Made by a program: the position numbers and the translations under genes
Part shown: one piece after another, positions 34,155 to 42,964 of the stretch
Numbering within the stretch: the first letter of the stretch is position 1
How the letters are laid out: every line of letters begins with the position of its first letter
The notes under the pieces: model-generated
Database searches by the model: none
What the model saw: only the letters and a program-made list of their open reading frames with translations
Told to the model about the DNA's origin: nothing
Source: CALLMM01 sp964429855
GTDB lineage: Bacteria; Armatimonadota; Chthonomonadetes; Chthonomonadales; CAJBBX01
Assembly (NCBI GenBank): GCA_964429855.1
Contig: CAYSDM010000002.1
Coordinates: 124,001 to 188,000, forward strand
Length of the DNA stretch: 64,000 nucleotides
Direction of reading: 5' to 3'

Positions 34155-36380
34155 CTATGGCGCAAGATGCACGATTCGCGTGTTCCAGTTCAATGTCTGC
34201 AAACGCGCCGATACCGGCGGCGCGTCGGCAAGTATCTGCCCGAACGACCAGCGTTCGCCCCCCGGCAGGTTCGGGTTGGTCTTTGGCGGCTTCCATCCGT
34301 ACCAGGTAAGGGCGGGCGCGCCGACATGGCTCTCCCTGCCCGCGCTCCACTGCACCGTTGCGGCGAGAACCGCGTCTCCTTCGGGACGCTCGCGCTCCAG
34401 ACCGATCTGCCAGTCGGTTGCCGTCTTCTCGCCGGGAATGAGCGGCACAAAGCGGAGCGTCCGGCTGACGCGCAAGTACGCCATACAGTGCGCCGCGATT
34501 CCGCTGTTGGAATGGACATTCGCGCTGACCGGCAGGATTTTCGCCAGATTCGCGGGCGATTCGTTGAGGATCAGGGAGCGCAGACGCACGATAGAGGGCA
34601 GTATATGCGGGTCGTCCAGGGTGTTCCGGCGCATCGTCGTGAAGACGCCGGAGGCAAGCAATCCGTCGAGTTCGGCGCGGTTCAACGCCTGAAGGTGATC
34701 CCGGTGAAATCGCGCCACGTCCGGGTCGCCAAAGCGCACCCAACGATTCGTGTACTGCCGCTCGCCGGTCACGGCCGGATAGGTCGGTCCATCAATCTGC
34801 CAGCCGGCGATGTCGCCCCAGAGATTGGTCAGGTAGACGTTCGGGGGCATCTTCTCCCGGCTGAACAGCGGCTGATTTCGCACAAAGTAGGCGGCTCCGT
34901 TCTGCATGACGGCGTGGTGCGCCAACTCGCGGGTGAAGATATAGGCGGCGTAGGCGAAGGTATCCCGGTCGCCGACGAACCACGCCAGTCGCGCCATCGC
35001 CAGCGCGGGAGCCGCCTTATCGCCCATCTCGGCGATGGCGTCGCGTCCAAATCCCCGCCAGGTAGACTCGCGGGGCGTGATGAAGAGCTTCTTGACCATA
35101 TCCCACCGCTCCTTGATCAGCGCATAGTCGCCGGTATAGCGGGCGTAGGTCCACAGGGTCAGGATCACGTTCGTCGAAAACTTGCCTGCGTCGTCATACC
35201 CGCCCCACGCGCCAATTCCCGGACCAAACAGCAGCAGTTTCCCGCGGAAAGGCTGGTAGCGGCGGGGCTGCAGAATCCAGTCGGCGAAGTAGCGGCGCAG
35301 GCGGGGCTTCGCCTTCTCGCGCAGATCGGCGGGCAGATAGGGCAGCGCGCGGCAATAGTACTGCGCGCTGACAACCGCCCAGCAGGTGTTTCCGTTCTCG
35401 CCGTCCTGCTCCTGCGGCGGCTTTGCGAAGGTCGGCGGGTCGCCGAAATCCTGATGAAACAGACCATCGGGACTGCTGAAACTCTCGGTCATAGCGCGCA
35501 CCAGCCGCCGATGCGCCTCCGCGACAACGGGCTGGGAGAGATCGGGCGCAGGCTCCTGCTCCGTCTCGACAATGTAGCGCAGCACAGGGAAGGAGACCGT
35601 GTAGCGATCCGCGTTCAGAACGCCTATATACGGACCGAAGGCGGTGACGACCTGCGGATCATGGAGCGGCGCGGAGAAGGTCATCGGCATCAGGCTGCCC
35701 TGCTTCGCCAGCGCGAGCGTCGGAGAGACAGGCGCGAGTTTGAGTGGAGGCGTTCGCCAGTCATCCGCGATTCTCCGCCAGGTGAAGACGTTTTCGATGA
35801 TTAACGCGCCCCTGTCCGGGTCGAGACGAAATCGCTCCCGGCAGGCGAGCGGGTAGTGTCGCAGAACGCGCGCCCAGAATCGGCAGCGTCGAACGACTCC
35901 GGCAGACGTCAGACTCCAGCCTTGCGTCTCCGGCTTCGCCAGTCCGTACAGGGGCATCAGGGCGATGTCGCCCAGCGGCTCCCTCGCCTCCACGCGCAGA
36001 CCGTTCTCGTCCAGCGTCAGCGCGGTCGGATTTCGCTGCCAGACAATCAGCCAGGGCGAATCCCATGCCTCCCAGCCCTTCGCGTCCCGGAACCAGACCA
36101 GAGACCAGCCTTCTCCCAGCAGTCCCGCCGGACTACTCCAGCGTTTCGCGCCTCTCAGCCGGTCAAAGGAGGCGATCCTCTCGCGGAGAGGCAGCAAGAT
36201 ATGCGTGGGCGCGCCAAGCCCCCACGCCTCCGTGTTGGCAAAGAGCGACAGCCGCCGTTCGGTGGTTGTAACCAGCACAGCGGGCGAGAGTTCCGTCGTG
36301 GTGATTCGCATCTCCGCACACATCGTGGCGGGCAATAGCATCAGCGCGAAGAGCAGCGTTGCGAGTGAAGAGATCTTCAT
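34155..36380 (-). CDS. Large exported protein of unknown function, glycosidase-like features
   Basis: A 741-residue protein with a signal peptide (MKISSLATLLFALMLLPATMCA). No domain is recognised with certainty. The N-terminal ~250 residues are beta-rich; the centre and C-terminus are rich in aromatic helices (FGPGIGAWGGYDDAGKFSTN, TLWTYARYTGDYALIKERWD) in the style of (alpha/alpha)6-barrel carbohydrate-active enzymes. No catalytic acids can be assigned by eye. The ATG at 36380 has AAGGAG 6 bases upstream, so the 37 in-frame codons upstream are excluded. It follows a secreted beta-helix protein by 43 bases, so a carbohydrate role is plausible. Confidence 0.65.
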   Translation of the reverse strand: MKISSLATLLFALMLLPATMCAEMRITTTELSPAVLVTTTERRLSLFANTEAWGLGAPTHILLPLRERIASFDRLRGAKRWSSPAGLLGEGWSLVWFRDAKGWEAWDSPWLIVWQRNPTALTLDENGLRVEAREPLGDIALMPLYGLAKPETQGWSLTSAGVVRRCRFWARVLRHYPLACRERFRLDPDRGALIIENVFTWRRIADDWRTPPLKLAPVSPTLALAKQGSLMPMTFSAPLHDPQVVTAFGPYIGVLNADRYTVSFPVLRYIVETEQEPAPDLSQPVVAEAHRRLVRAMTESFSSPDGLFHQDFGDPPTFAKPPQEQDGENGNTCWAVVSAQYYCRALPYLPADLREKAKPRLRRYFADWILQPRRYQPFRGKLLLFGPGIGAWGGYDDAGKFSTNVILTLWTYARYTGDYALIKERWDMVKKLFITPRESTWRGFGRDAIAEMGDKAAPALAMARLAWFVGDRDTFAYAAYIFTRELAHHAVMQNGAAYFVRNQPLFSREKMPPNVYLTNLWGDIAGWQIDGPTYPAVTGERQYTNRWVRFGDPDVARFHRDHLQALNRAELDGLLASGVFTTMRRNTLDDPHILPSIVRLRSLILNESPANLAKILPVSANVHSNSGIAAHCMAYLRVSRTLRFVPLIPGEKTATDWQIGLERERPEGDAVLAATVQWSAGRESHVGAPALTWYGWKPPKTNPNLPGGERWSFGQILADAPPVSARLQTLNWNTRIVHLAP

Positions 36381-36423
36381 GGACGCTCCTTCCATGAAAT
36401 AGCGCGTCTCCAAGGAATACGCG

Positions 36424-37710
36424 CTATTTCGGCGCAGGCTTTGCGGCGGGAGCCGCCGGTTTGAACGTGATCTCCAGGTTGCCGGAGACATGGACCGCCG
36501 CCGGAGAAGCCGCTCGATTCACAACCGCCTTCCCGGCAGCCGCCTCGATGGTATTGCCCTGCGCCAGCGCGGAAGCGACGCCGTTCCCGATAAGTATGCC
36601 CTCCGAGGTTGACTGAAGATGACAGCCCATCAGCGTGGCGCGTCCTCCCGTCAGTCGAACGGCAGGAACGTTAAACCCTTCCATAACGCGCAGCAGGCTG
36701 CAGCCGTTGATAACCGTCTGATCGGCGCGGCGCACCTCCACCACCGACGCGCCGTTGGATTTGAGTTCCGCGCCGGTCACCCGCACGCGCGCCTGCTCTC
36801 CGTCCACGATCAGGCTCTGATGGTGGTTCCAGAAGGTTCCGCCGCTGACGCTGACGGTATTCTCGCCGCGCACCTCGATCCCGACGCTGCAAAAATCGGT
36901 CGAGCAGCCGGTCAACACGCCCCAGGTTCCTCCCTTGATCTTGCAGCCCGGTATCTCATCGCGCAGCAGAAAGCCGATATTCATCGCGAAGGCGAAGCAG
37001 TCGGTCATCCGAATCAGATCGTTCTTGCCAAGATCAAATCCGATGCCCTTCTCCAGCCCTCGCGCCACCGGTCCGGCGTTCCAGACCTCCACATTCGTCA
37101 CCGTCGGCACATCCCATGTACCGGTGACGCGCACCCCGACATTGCGCGGCGAGACGATAAAGATATCGGCGATATTGAGCCGCCCGATGTTATTCTCGCC
37201 GTCCGCCAGAATGCCGTCCCAGGGATACATCAGCTTCAACTGAGAAAGATAGGCTCCGATGCTGGTTACCAGCACTGCCGGAGGACCCGACTCCGGCTCT
37301 TTTGCCCATTCGTAGCGGATGCAGATTCCCTTGAGGCTTGCGCCTGCCTTCATGACGATGCAGGGCGCGTCGCGCTGCTGCGGGATCAGCACCGGCAGCG
37401 CGTCCGTATCGGCACACCACGCACCCGGGTCCGGTCCGGTCATCCCGACATTCTCCAGGATCAGCGGCTTGTCGAGACGATAGACTCCCCTCGGAACCAG
37501 CACCGTCTGCTTTTTTGCCAACGCCTGCCGTAATGCTTCCTCGAAGGCGGGAGTATCGTTTGCCTTCCCGTCCCCTTTTGCTCCCAGCGCCCGCACATTG
37601 ACCGACTCGCTCCCATCCATCGCCTGCCTCGCTTCGGCCGCCGGCCTGATCAATGCCGTCACGCACAACGCACATAGGAGGCGCAAGATACTCAGTCTGT
37701 GAACCTGCAT
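36424..37710 (-). CDS. Exported pectate-lyase-like right-handed beta-helix protein
   Basis: A 428-residue protein with a signal peptide (LCALCVTALIRPAAEA). The segment VNVRALGAKGDGKANDTPAFEEAL is the N-terminal signature of Pectate_lyase_3/polygalacturonase-like parallel beta-helix proteins, followed by VLVPRGVYRLDKPL. Short beta-coil repeats with V-x-x-G or N-x-x-I periodicity fill the rest, and the tail is Ala/Pro/Lys-rich. It may bind or cleave a polysaccharide; no catalytic residues can be assigned. The start ATG has GGAGG 6 bases upstream; the longer frame begins in non-coding DNA. It heads the set beta-helix protein, large exported protein, PhyH. Confidence 0.8.
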   Translation of the reverse strand: MQVHRLSILRLLCALCVTALIRPAAEARQAMDGSESVNVRALGAKGDGKANDTPAFEEALRQALAKKQTVLVPRGVYRLDKPLILENVGMTGPDPGAWCADTDALPVLIPQQRDAPCIVMKAGASLKGICIRYEWAKEPESGPPAVLVTSIGAYLSQLKLMYPWDGILADGENNIGRLNIADIFIVSPRNVGVRVTGTWDVPTVTNVEVWNAGPVARGLEKGIGFDLGKNDLIRMTDCFAFAMNIGFLLRDEIPGCKIKGGTWGVLTGCSTDFCSVGIEVRGENTVSVSGGTFWNHHQSLIVDGEQARVRVTGAELKSNGASVVEVRRADQTVINGCSLLRVMEGFNVPAVRLTGGRATLMGCHLQSTSEGILIGNGVASALAQGNTIEAAAGKAVVNRAASPAAVHVSGNLEITFKPAAPAAKPAPK

Positions 37711-37822
37711 GATCACCTCCACATCTCTGCGACCGCCTCGACGATTCCGGCGATCGCGCTCTCCTCCGATTTTCGCGCCGGATGCCGTTGCATCCTGCCG
37801 AAAATCGCCCTGTCCCACACTC

Positions 37823-37854
37823 AAGCCCCGACCAGATTTCTCTAGCCGGGGCTT
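37823..37854 (-). terminator. Hairpin after lpxK
   Basis: AAGCCCCG (37823-37830) and CGGGGCTT (37847-37854) form an 8-bp stem around a 16-base loop, downstream of the lpxK stop on the minus strand. Only a short TTGAGTGT follows, so termination strength is uncertain. It also lies upstream of the beta-helix gene. Confidence 0.55.
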
Positions 37855-37896
37855 TACGGGATCCTATTCATATCATGAAAGACGGAAACCGACCAT

Positions 37897-39015
37897 TTAT
37901 CCCAGCGCTTGAAGTATCCGGGAGAAGAACGCGGACTCATCATCCACAGTCAGGCGCGCCGTCAGCGCGTAGAAAAGCAGCGGACGACCGAGCGGAGGCA
38001 GTTTGACGGCATCCTTCTCCGAGACCAGAATCGCCTCGGCGCGCTGTTCGCAGGCTTCCTCGATCATGGCGTTCAGTTCACCCATCGTCGGCGCGTGATG
38101 ATCGGGAAAGCGCGCGCGATGAACCAGCAGCCCCCCCAGCCGCTCAATCTGCTCCTCGAAACCGGCGGGATTGCCCAGCGCGCAGAACGAGGCGACCCGA
38201 CGCCCGCTCAGCCAGGCGGGAGGCTGATCGCCAGAGCGATCCAGCGCCCGGAGAGCGCGAACTGTGTACTGCGCCGTGAAGAGAGGTTTGCGCCCTGTCC
38301 ACTGTCTGATCTTCGCCTTCAGCCGCTCCACGCGCTCCGGTTCGGTCTTGTCAGCATTGGTAATCACCACGCACCCGGCGCGGCGAAGATGCGAGGGAGG
38401 CTCCCGCAGCAGTCCGCGCGGAAAAGTCCAGCCGTTGTCAAACGGACGCAGCGCATCTATCAGCACGATCTCCAGGTCGCGATGAAGCTGATAAAACTGC
38501 ATCCCGTCATCCAGAACGATCACCTGCGGCTGAAACTGCGCGCAGGCGAGCGCGCCGCTCTTGCGGCGATCCTTGCCGACCACCACCGGAATGCCGGGCA
38601 GCATCTTCGCCAGCAGATGCGCCTCATCGCCAGCCGCCGCCGCATCCAGTTCCACTCGCTTCGGCGTCGAAACCACCGCCACGCCATGCTCATTGGCTCC
38701 GCGATAGCCCCGGCTCAGAACGCAGACCTGAAGACCCCGCTCCTGTAGAAATTCGCAGATATACTGCGTCATCGGCGTCTTGCCGGTTCCGCCGACCGTC
38801 AGGTTTCCGATGCTGATGACCGGACAGGGAAGCTTTGCCTGCCGTCGCAGTCCCTTCTGATAGGGCAGCAGATAGAGCTTCAGCCCTCCTGCATAGATCC
38901 ACGCCAGTCCGGAAAGCGCACCCCGCAGCAGAGACGCGCTCACTCCCTGCCGCTCTCCGCGAATAATGGAGAGAAGATAGGCTTCTCGCTGTGCCTGCTG
39001 GTTCTCGGTGTCCAT
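37897..39015 (-). CDS. lpxK: Tetraacyldisaccharide 4'-kinase LpxK
   Basis: Phosphorylates the 4' position of the lipid A disaccharide at the inner membrane. The P-loop is in SIGNLTVGGTGKTPMTQYI (residues about 67-85), preceded by a membrane-associated helix; VLSRGYRGANEHGV and VIVLDDGMQFYQLHRDLEIVLIDA are conserved in LpxK. Length 372 is somewhat above the usual 330-350. The start has GAGGAAA upstream and lies 9 bases after the waaA stop. It is the last gene of the outer-membrane cluster. Confidence 0.93.
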   Translation of the reverse strand: MDTENQQAQREAYLLSIIRGERQGVSASLLRGALSGLAWIYAGGLKLYLLPYQKGLRRQAKLPCPVISIGNLTVGGTGKTPMTQYICEFLQERGLQVCVLSRGYRGANEHGVAVVSTPKRVELDAAAAGDEAHLLAKMLPGIPVVVGKDRRKSGALACAQFQPQVIVLDDGMQFYQLHRDLEIVLIDALRPFDNGWTFPRGLLREPPSHLRRAGCVVITNADKTEPERVERLKAKIRQWTGRKPLFTAQYTVRALRALDRSGDQPPAWLSGRRVASFCALGNPAGFEEQIERLGGLLVHRARFPDHHAPTMGELNAMIEEACEQRAEAILVSEKDAVKLPPLGRPLLFYALTARLTVDDESAFFSRILQALG

Positions 39016-39024
39016 TTTCCTCGC

Positions 39025-40335
39025 CTATCCGTTCACCGGGGCGGTTGTTTTCATCTGTTCAGAGATCGCCTCCGCATATCGCGCCGAAGCTCCTCGATTT
39101 CGCTGCACCAGTTCCACCGCGCGCTCCGCAATTTCGCTCCGTCTCTCTCTTTCCTGCAGAAGCGCCTGCATACGCGCCGCCAGCTCGTCGGCATCGGCGA
39201 CCGTAAAGCCGACCCCGGCGCTCTCCGCCTGCGCCACAATATCCCGGAAGTTGGTCATATACCGTCCGTAGAACGCTGGCTTGCCCTGCGCGAACGCCTG
39301 CAGCGGGTTCTGACCTCCGCCAGGAGGCAGCAGGCTGTTTCCCAGATAGGCGACATCCGCCACCGCATAGACGTTTCCAAGTTCACCGAAGGTATCCAGA
39401 ATGATCTGCGAGACGTACCCGGAGGCGTTTGCCATCTCTGTACGACGAACGGGCTTCAGACCAGCGTTGCGCATCATCTCGGCGACCTCTTCGGCGCGTT
39501 CAACATGGCGCGGCGCATGAATCAGCGCCAGATCGGGAACGGTCTCGCGCAGCTTCAGATAGACCGCGATCAGAAACGCCTCCTCCAGCGCGATTCGCGT
39601 GCTGCCGATCACCCAGACCGGCGCCTTCGGGGACAGCTTCAGGTCTTTTCGGAGTGCGGCTACCTGCGACTCGCTCAGCCGATCCGTCGCCTGATCGAAC
39701 TTCGTGTTTCCGAACGCCTCCACCCGTGGCGGCTCCGCCCCGATCTGACGCAGACGCTCCGCATCCTGTGGGGTCTGCGCCAGAAGCCGATCAAACAGGT
39801 TCAGCGTCCAGCCGAAAATCACGCGAAAACGCCGGTATCTGCCGAAACTGCGATCCGAGATTCTCCCGTTGATCAGCAGCAGCTTCGCGCCGGAGCGGCG
39901 CGCATGGAAGAGAAGGTTGGGCCACAGTTCTGTCTCCAGCACCGCCAGCGCATCGGGCTGCAACAGGCGCAGGACGCGGCGCACCGCCCGGGGGGTGTCG
40001 AACGGCGCATAGAAAACGAAGGTAATCCACTCGCCGACCAGCTTTTCGGCGACCTCATACCCGCCCGGCGTTATCACGCTGACAACGATCTCATGATCGG
40101 GATGGAGGGCGCGGTAGGCGCGGATCACCGGGGTTGCCGCCATCACCTCTCCGACGGAGGCGGCATGAATCCACAGGCGCGGCGCAGAACGGCGCGCCAT
40201 TGCCTCCGGCAGCCTTCCCCATCGCTGTCCCCATCCTGCCCGCGACTTGCCGCGCAGCAGCCGGACGCAGAGTAAAACCAGCAGAACGGGCGAGCAGAGA
40301 ATCAGAAGCAGATTGTACAGATAGTAGATTGCCAG
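39025..40335 (-). CDS. waaA: 3-deoxy-D-manno-octulosonic acid transferase WaaA (KdtA), probable CTG start
   Basis: Transfers Kdo from CMP-Kdo to lipid A precursor at the inner membrane. Recognisable parts: LWIHAASVGEVMAATPVI, VLETELWPNLLF, LINGRISDRSFGRYRRF, FGNTKFDQ, VWVIGSTRIALEEAFLI, and FLGNSLLPPGGGQNPLQAF-like NSLLPPGGGQNPLQA. The first ATG, at 40200, would cut off the membrane anchor. The same frame continues upstream to a stop at 40344 and encodes YNLLLILCSPVLLVLLCVRL followed by a W-G-Q-R-W-G-R segment, the normal KdtA N-terminus. No ATG, GTG or TTG exists in that stretch; CTG at 40335 (GAGAG upstream) is the best start and gives 436 residues. Stop of the preceding gene is 17 bases upstream. 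Confidence 0.88.
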   Translation of the reverse strand: MAIYYLYNLLLILCSPVLLVLLCVRLLRGKSRAGWGQRWGRLPEAMARRSAPRLWIHAASVGEVMAATPVIRAYRALHPDHEIVVSVITPGGYEVAEKLVGEWITFVFYAPFDTPRAVRRVLRLLQPDALAVLETELWPNLLFHARRSGAKLLLINGRISDRSFGRYRRFRVIFGWTLNLFDRLLAQTPQDAERLRQIGAEPPRVEAFGNTKFDQATDRLSESQVAALRKDLKLSPKAPVWVIGSTRIALEEAFLIAVYLKLRETVPDLALIHAPRHVERAEEVAEMMRNAGLKPVRRTEMANASGYVSQIILDTFGELGNVYAVADVAYLGNSLLPPGGGQNPLQAFAQGKPAFYGRYMTNFRDIVAQAESAGVGFTVADADELAARMQALLQERERRSEIAERAVELVQRNRGASARYAEAISEQMKTTAPVNG

Positions 40336-40352
40336 TGCGGTCTCTCAGGTCG

Positions 40353-42233
40353 TTACGGGATGGTCGGCAGGGTCAATCGGTATAATGATACCCCGTTTGC
40401 CTCGTAAAGCTTCTGACCAGAGCGCGCCGACAGCGCCGACAGCGCGCGCGTCTCACGCGCCTCTCTTCCGGAGCAGACATAGCTCTTCGCGCACCATGCC
40501 TCCATCGGGCGAAATACCAGATGCGTCACGCCAAGACGCCGCAGGTCCTGCGTCAATCGCTCCGGCGTATCGTAGTGAATGGAGTCCTGCAGCCAGTAGT
40601 TAGAGCGCAGCGCCATCTGGCGATAGTAGGCGTTGCTCTCCTCCCAGGTCCCTACTAGAATCCGGGCATCGGACGGCAGGTTTTCATTGGCGAACTGCAC
40701 CACCGGATAGTCCGGCAAAACAGCCCGAAGATATGCCTCACGCGAGATTCGCCCGACCGCCACCGAGAGCGCGGTGCCGAAATGCGGCTCGTAGCGACGC
40801 TCCGCGCGAACCGCCAGCAGCACCGAAAGCGCGCACAGCGCATAGATTCCGGCTCGCTCCCTGCCCTGAAAAAGAGAGCGGGCAAGACTGATCACCGCCA
40901 CCGGATAGGCTGCCAGCAGAAAGCGCAGATTATAACCGCTCCCGGCCAGCACCAGCGTCACAAAGATCGCCGCATAGCGCGCCGGGATTGCATAAGGAGA
41001 GCGGCGCGTCGCCCGAAATGTCGCCAGACAGAGGAGCAGCCCGAAGACGAACATCAGCGCTCGCGCCAGGATCAGATTTGTATGGGTCGGAGGCAGTCCT
41101 GGAATGGTGCTGAGCAGCAGAAAGTAGTGTTGAATGCGGGACCACCCCTGCGCCGTCCACTCGCGCCCGCCAAACAGGCCGAAGAACAGGGGATAGAAGG
41201 GGTTCCCGGTGACCAGCGCGGTACGCACAAACCAGGGGACGGTAACGCACACGGCGATCATAAAAAATAGAAAGGCGCGGCGGACGCGATGGCGGATCAG
41301 GCTCTCTTCCCCGGCAACCGGCGTCAGCAGCAGAACCGTCGTCAGCGCAAGAATGACCATCACGCCTGTCAGCTTGGCGCAGGCAGCCAGCCCCGCAAAG
41401 AGAGCCGAAAGAGACAGCCAGTGATCCTGCTGCGCCGGAGATCCCGCCTCTGTGGACTCGGTGCGGCTGCGAATCATCGCCAGAACCGCCAGCATTGCGA
41501 AGGCTGCCAGCCCGACATCCACATGCGCCTGCGACATCTGATCGAACAGTTCCGTATAAAGCGGCAGCAGCGCCAGCGTCGCTCCCGCCGCCAGACCTCC
41601 ATAGAGACGGCGCGCCAGCAGCCATGCGGAGCCGCAGAGGATCAACCCGAACAGGAACTGTACCAATCCTACCGGCGCTTCGGGATGCGCCGCCAGCAGC
41701 AGCGCAAACAGCGACTCCACTCCCTGGGGCCAGTTGGTATAGGTCAGCGTCGGAAGATAGTAGAAACGCCCGGCTTCTAGAAAACGAACAGACGCCGAGA
41801 GATGATAGGAGAGTCCGTCAACATCGGTGATCGGACAGAGGGCGCGAAAGAAGACCAGCAGAACCAGAATCCCGAAAACGCCGAATATCCCCCGTTCCCA
41901 GCCGGCTAATCGGCGGCGTCTCTTCCAAACGCTCCGAATGCCTCGCAGAACGGCGCAGATGTCCGGCAGAAGCGCGACCGCCAGCAGCAGAACGGCTCCC
42001 CGCATGACGGACGGTTTACCGATCCCCGTCGAAAAGAGGAGAAAGGGGAGAAACGACAATACTCCCATCCCCAGCCCGCAGGCAAAGAGACCGCGCTCCT
42101 CTCGATCCGGCATATCCACGCGCAGCCAGCGAAGCGCCCTGCGTCCCAGCGCAAGCGAGAGCAGAAACAGCGAGCCAAGCAGAGTCGCCCCCAGCGCCAG
42201 CGGAGCAAAGGAGGTCTCATCGGAGATCGGCAA
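40353..42233 (-). CDS. Polytopic membrane glycosyltransferase-like protein (GT-C/ArnT-type)
   Basis: A 626-residue protein with 10 or more transmembrane segments and a soluble C-terminal ~130 residues. After the third or fourth helix the outer loop reads RALCPITDVDGLSYHL, an acidic loop in the position of the catalytic Asp/Glu of GT-C transferases such as ArnT or PMT. These use lipid-linked sugars to modify lipid A, glycans or proteins in the periplasm. The C-terminal TWEESNAYYRQMALRSNYW resembles the outer domain of the same class. Start is a TTG at 42233 with GGAG about 9 bases upstream, 5 bases after the DUF374 stop. Its place beside waaA suggests LPS core or lipid A modification (inference). 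Confidence 0.75.
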   Translation of the reverse strand: MPISDETSFAPLALGATLLGSLFLLSLALGRRALRWLRVDMPDREERGLFACGLGMGVLSFLPFLLFSTGIGKPSVMRGAVLLLAVALLPDICAVLRGIRSVWKRRRRLAGWERGIFGVFGILVLLVFFRALCPITDVDGLSYHLSASVRFLEAGRFYYLPTLTYTNWPQGVESLFALLLAAHPEAPVGLVQFLFGLILCGSAWLLARRLYGGLAAGATLALLPLYTELFDQMSQAHVDVGLAAFAMLAVLAMIRSRTESTEAGSPAQQDHWLSLSALFAGLAACAKLTGVMVILALTTVLLLTPVAGEESLIRHRVRRAFLFFMIAVCVTVPWFVRTALVTGNPFYPLFFGLFGGREWTAQGWSRIQHYFLLLSTIPGLPPTHTNLILARALMFVFGLLLCLATFRATRRSPYAIPARYAAIFVTLVLAGSGYNLRFLLAAYPVAVISLARSLFQGRERAGIYALCALSVLLAVRAERRYEPHFGTALSVAVGRISREAYLRAVLPDYPVVQFANENLPSDARILVGTWEESNAYYRQMALRSNYWLQDSIHYDTPERLTQDLRRLGVTHLVFRPMEAWCAKSYVCSGREARETRALSALSARSGQKLYEANGVSLYRLTLPTIP

Positions 42234-42238
42234 GCGGG

Positions 42239-42934
42239 TTACTCCGTGGGGTATTCTGCCGGGTATGTGAAACCGAGCATCTCTTCGGCGCGTTTTTCCA
42301 CCGTGTTCAGGATCCGCTCCAACTGCGCGGCGACCTGCTCCTTTCCCTTCTCATCCAGATCGGCGGGCACATAAAATGGATCACCGATCACCAGCGCGGC
42401 GCGAGAGAAGGGCATAGGAATCATATAGGAGTCCCAACTGCGAAGCAGCTTGCGGGGACGCGCACTCACCCCGATCGGCAGGATCGGGCAGCCGGATCGC
42501 TGCGCCAGAAAGATGGTTCCCGGCTGTACTCGATGGGTTGGGCCGCGCGGACCGTCCGGCGTAAATGCCAGCGAAGCGCCCTCTTTGATCATGCGCGCCA
42601 GTTGCAGCGCAGCGCGCGCGCCCCCGCGTCCTGTTGAGCCGCGAATCGTGTGGAAGCCAAAACGGTGAAAGATGGCGTTCTGAACCTCGCCATCCCGCGA
42701 TAGGGAGATCAACGCCCAGATGCCGCGATGACGAAAGATGTTGACCGGAACCAGTGAACGACCATGCCAGAGGACGAGGATGACTCCCTCCCGACTGTCA
42801 ATCAGCCGATCCATCGTCTCCTTGTTCACGCTCTGCACTCGCAGGGTCATCCCGATCAGGCGCGCCACGGCCCAGATCACCCATCCCAGGATTTTTACGC
42901 GGCGATCCGGTTTCCGCTCCTGCTCTTTTTCCAT
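42239..42934 (-). CDS. Lysophospholipid acyltransferase-family protein (DUF374)
   Basis: A 231-residue DUF374 protein. LWHGRSLVPV resembles the PlsC HX4D region with the usual DUF374 spacing, followed by ISLSRDGEVQNAIFHRFGFHTIRGSTGRGG and FTPDGPRGPTHRVQPGTIFLAQRSGCPILPIG, the family signatures. The N-terminal segment WVIWAVARLIGMTLRV is hydrophobic. DUF374 proteins are often found with lipid A genes and may acylate lipid A or its precursor. The ribosome binding site is weak. It lies 30 bases downstream of msbA and 5 bases upstream of the GT-C gene. Confidence 0.88.
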   Translation of the reverse strand: MEKEQERKPDRRVKILGWVIWAVARLIGMTLRVQSVNKETMDRLIDSREGVILVLWHGRSLVPVNIFRHRGIWALISLSRDGEVQNAIFHRFGFHTIRGSTGRGGARAALQLARMIKEGASLAFTPDGPRGPTHRVQPGTIFLAQRSGCPILPIGVSARPRKLLRSWDSYMIPMPFSRAALVIGDPFYVPADLDEKGKEQVAAQLERILNTVEKRAEEMLGFTYPAEYPTE

Positions 42935-42964
42935 ATCTCACAGACCGACCGGGGCAATCAATCG

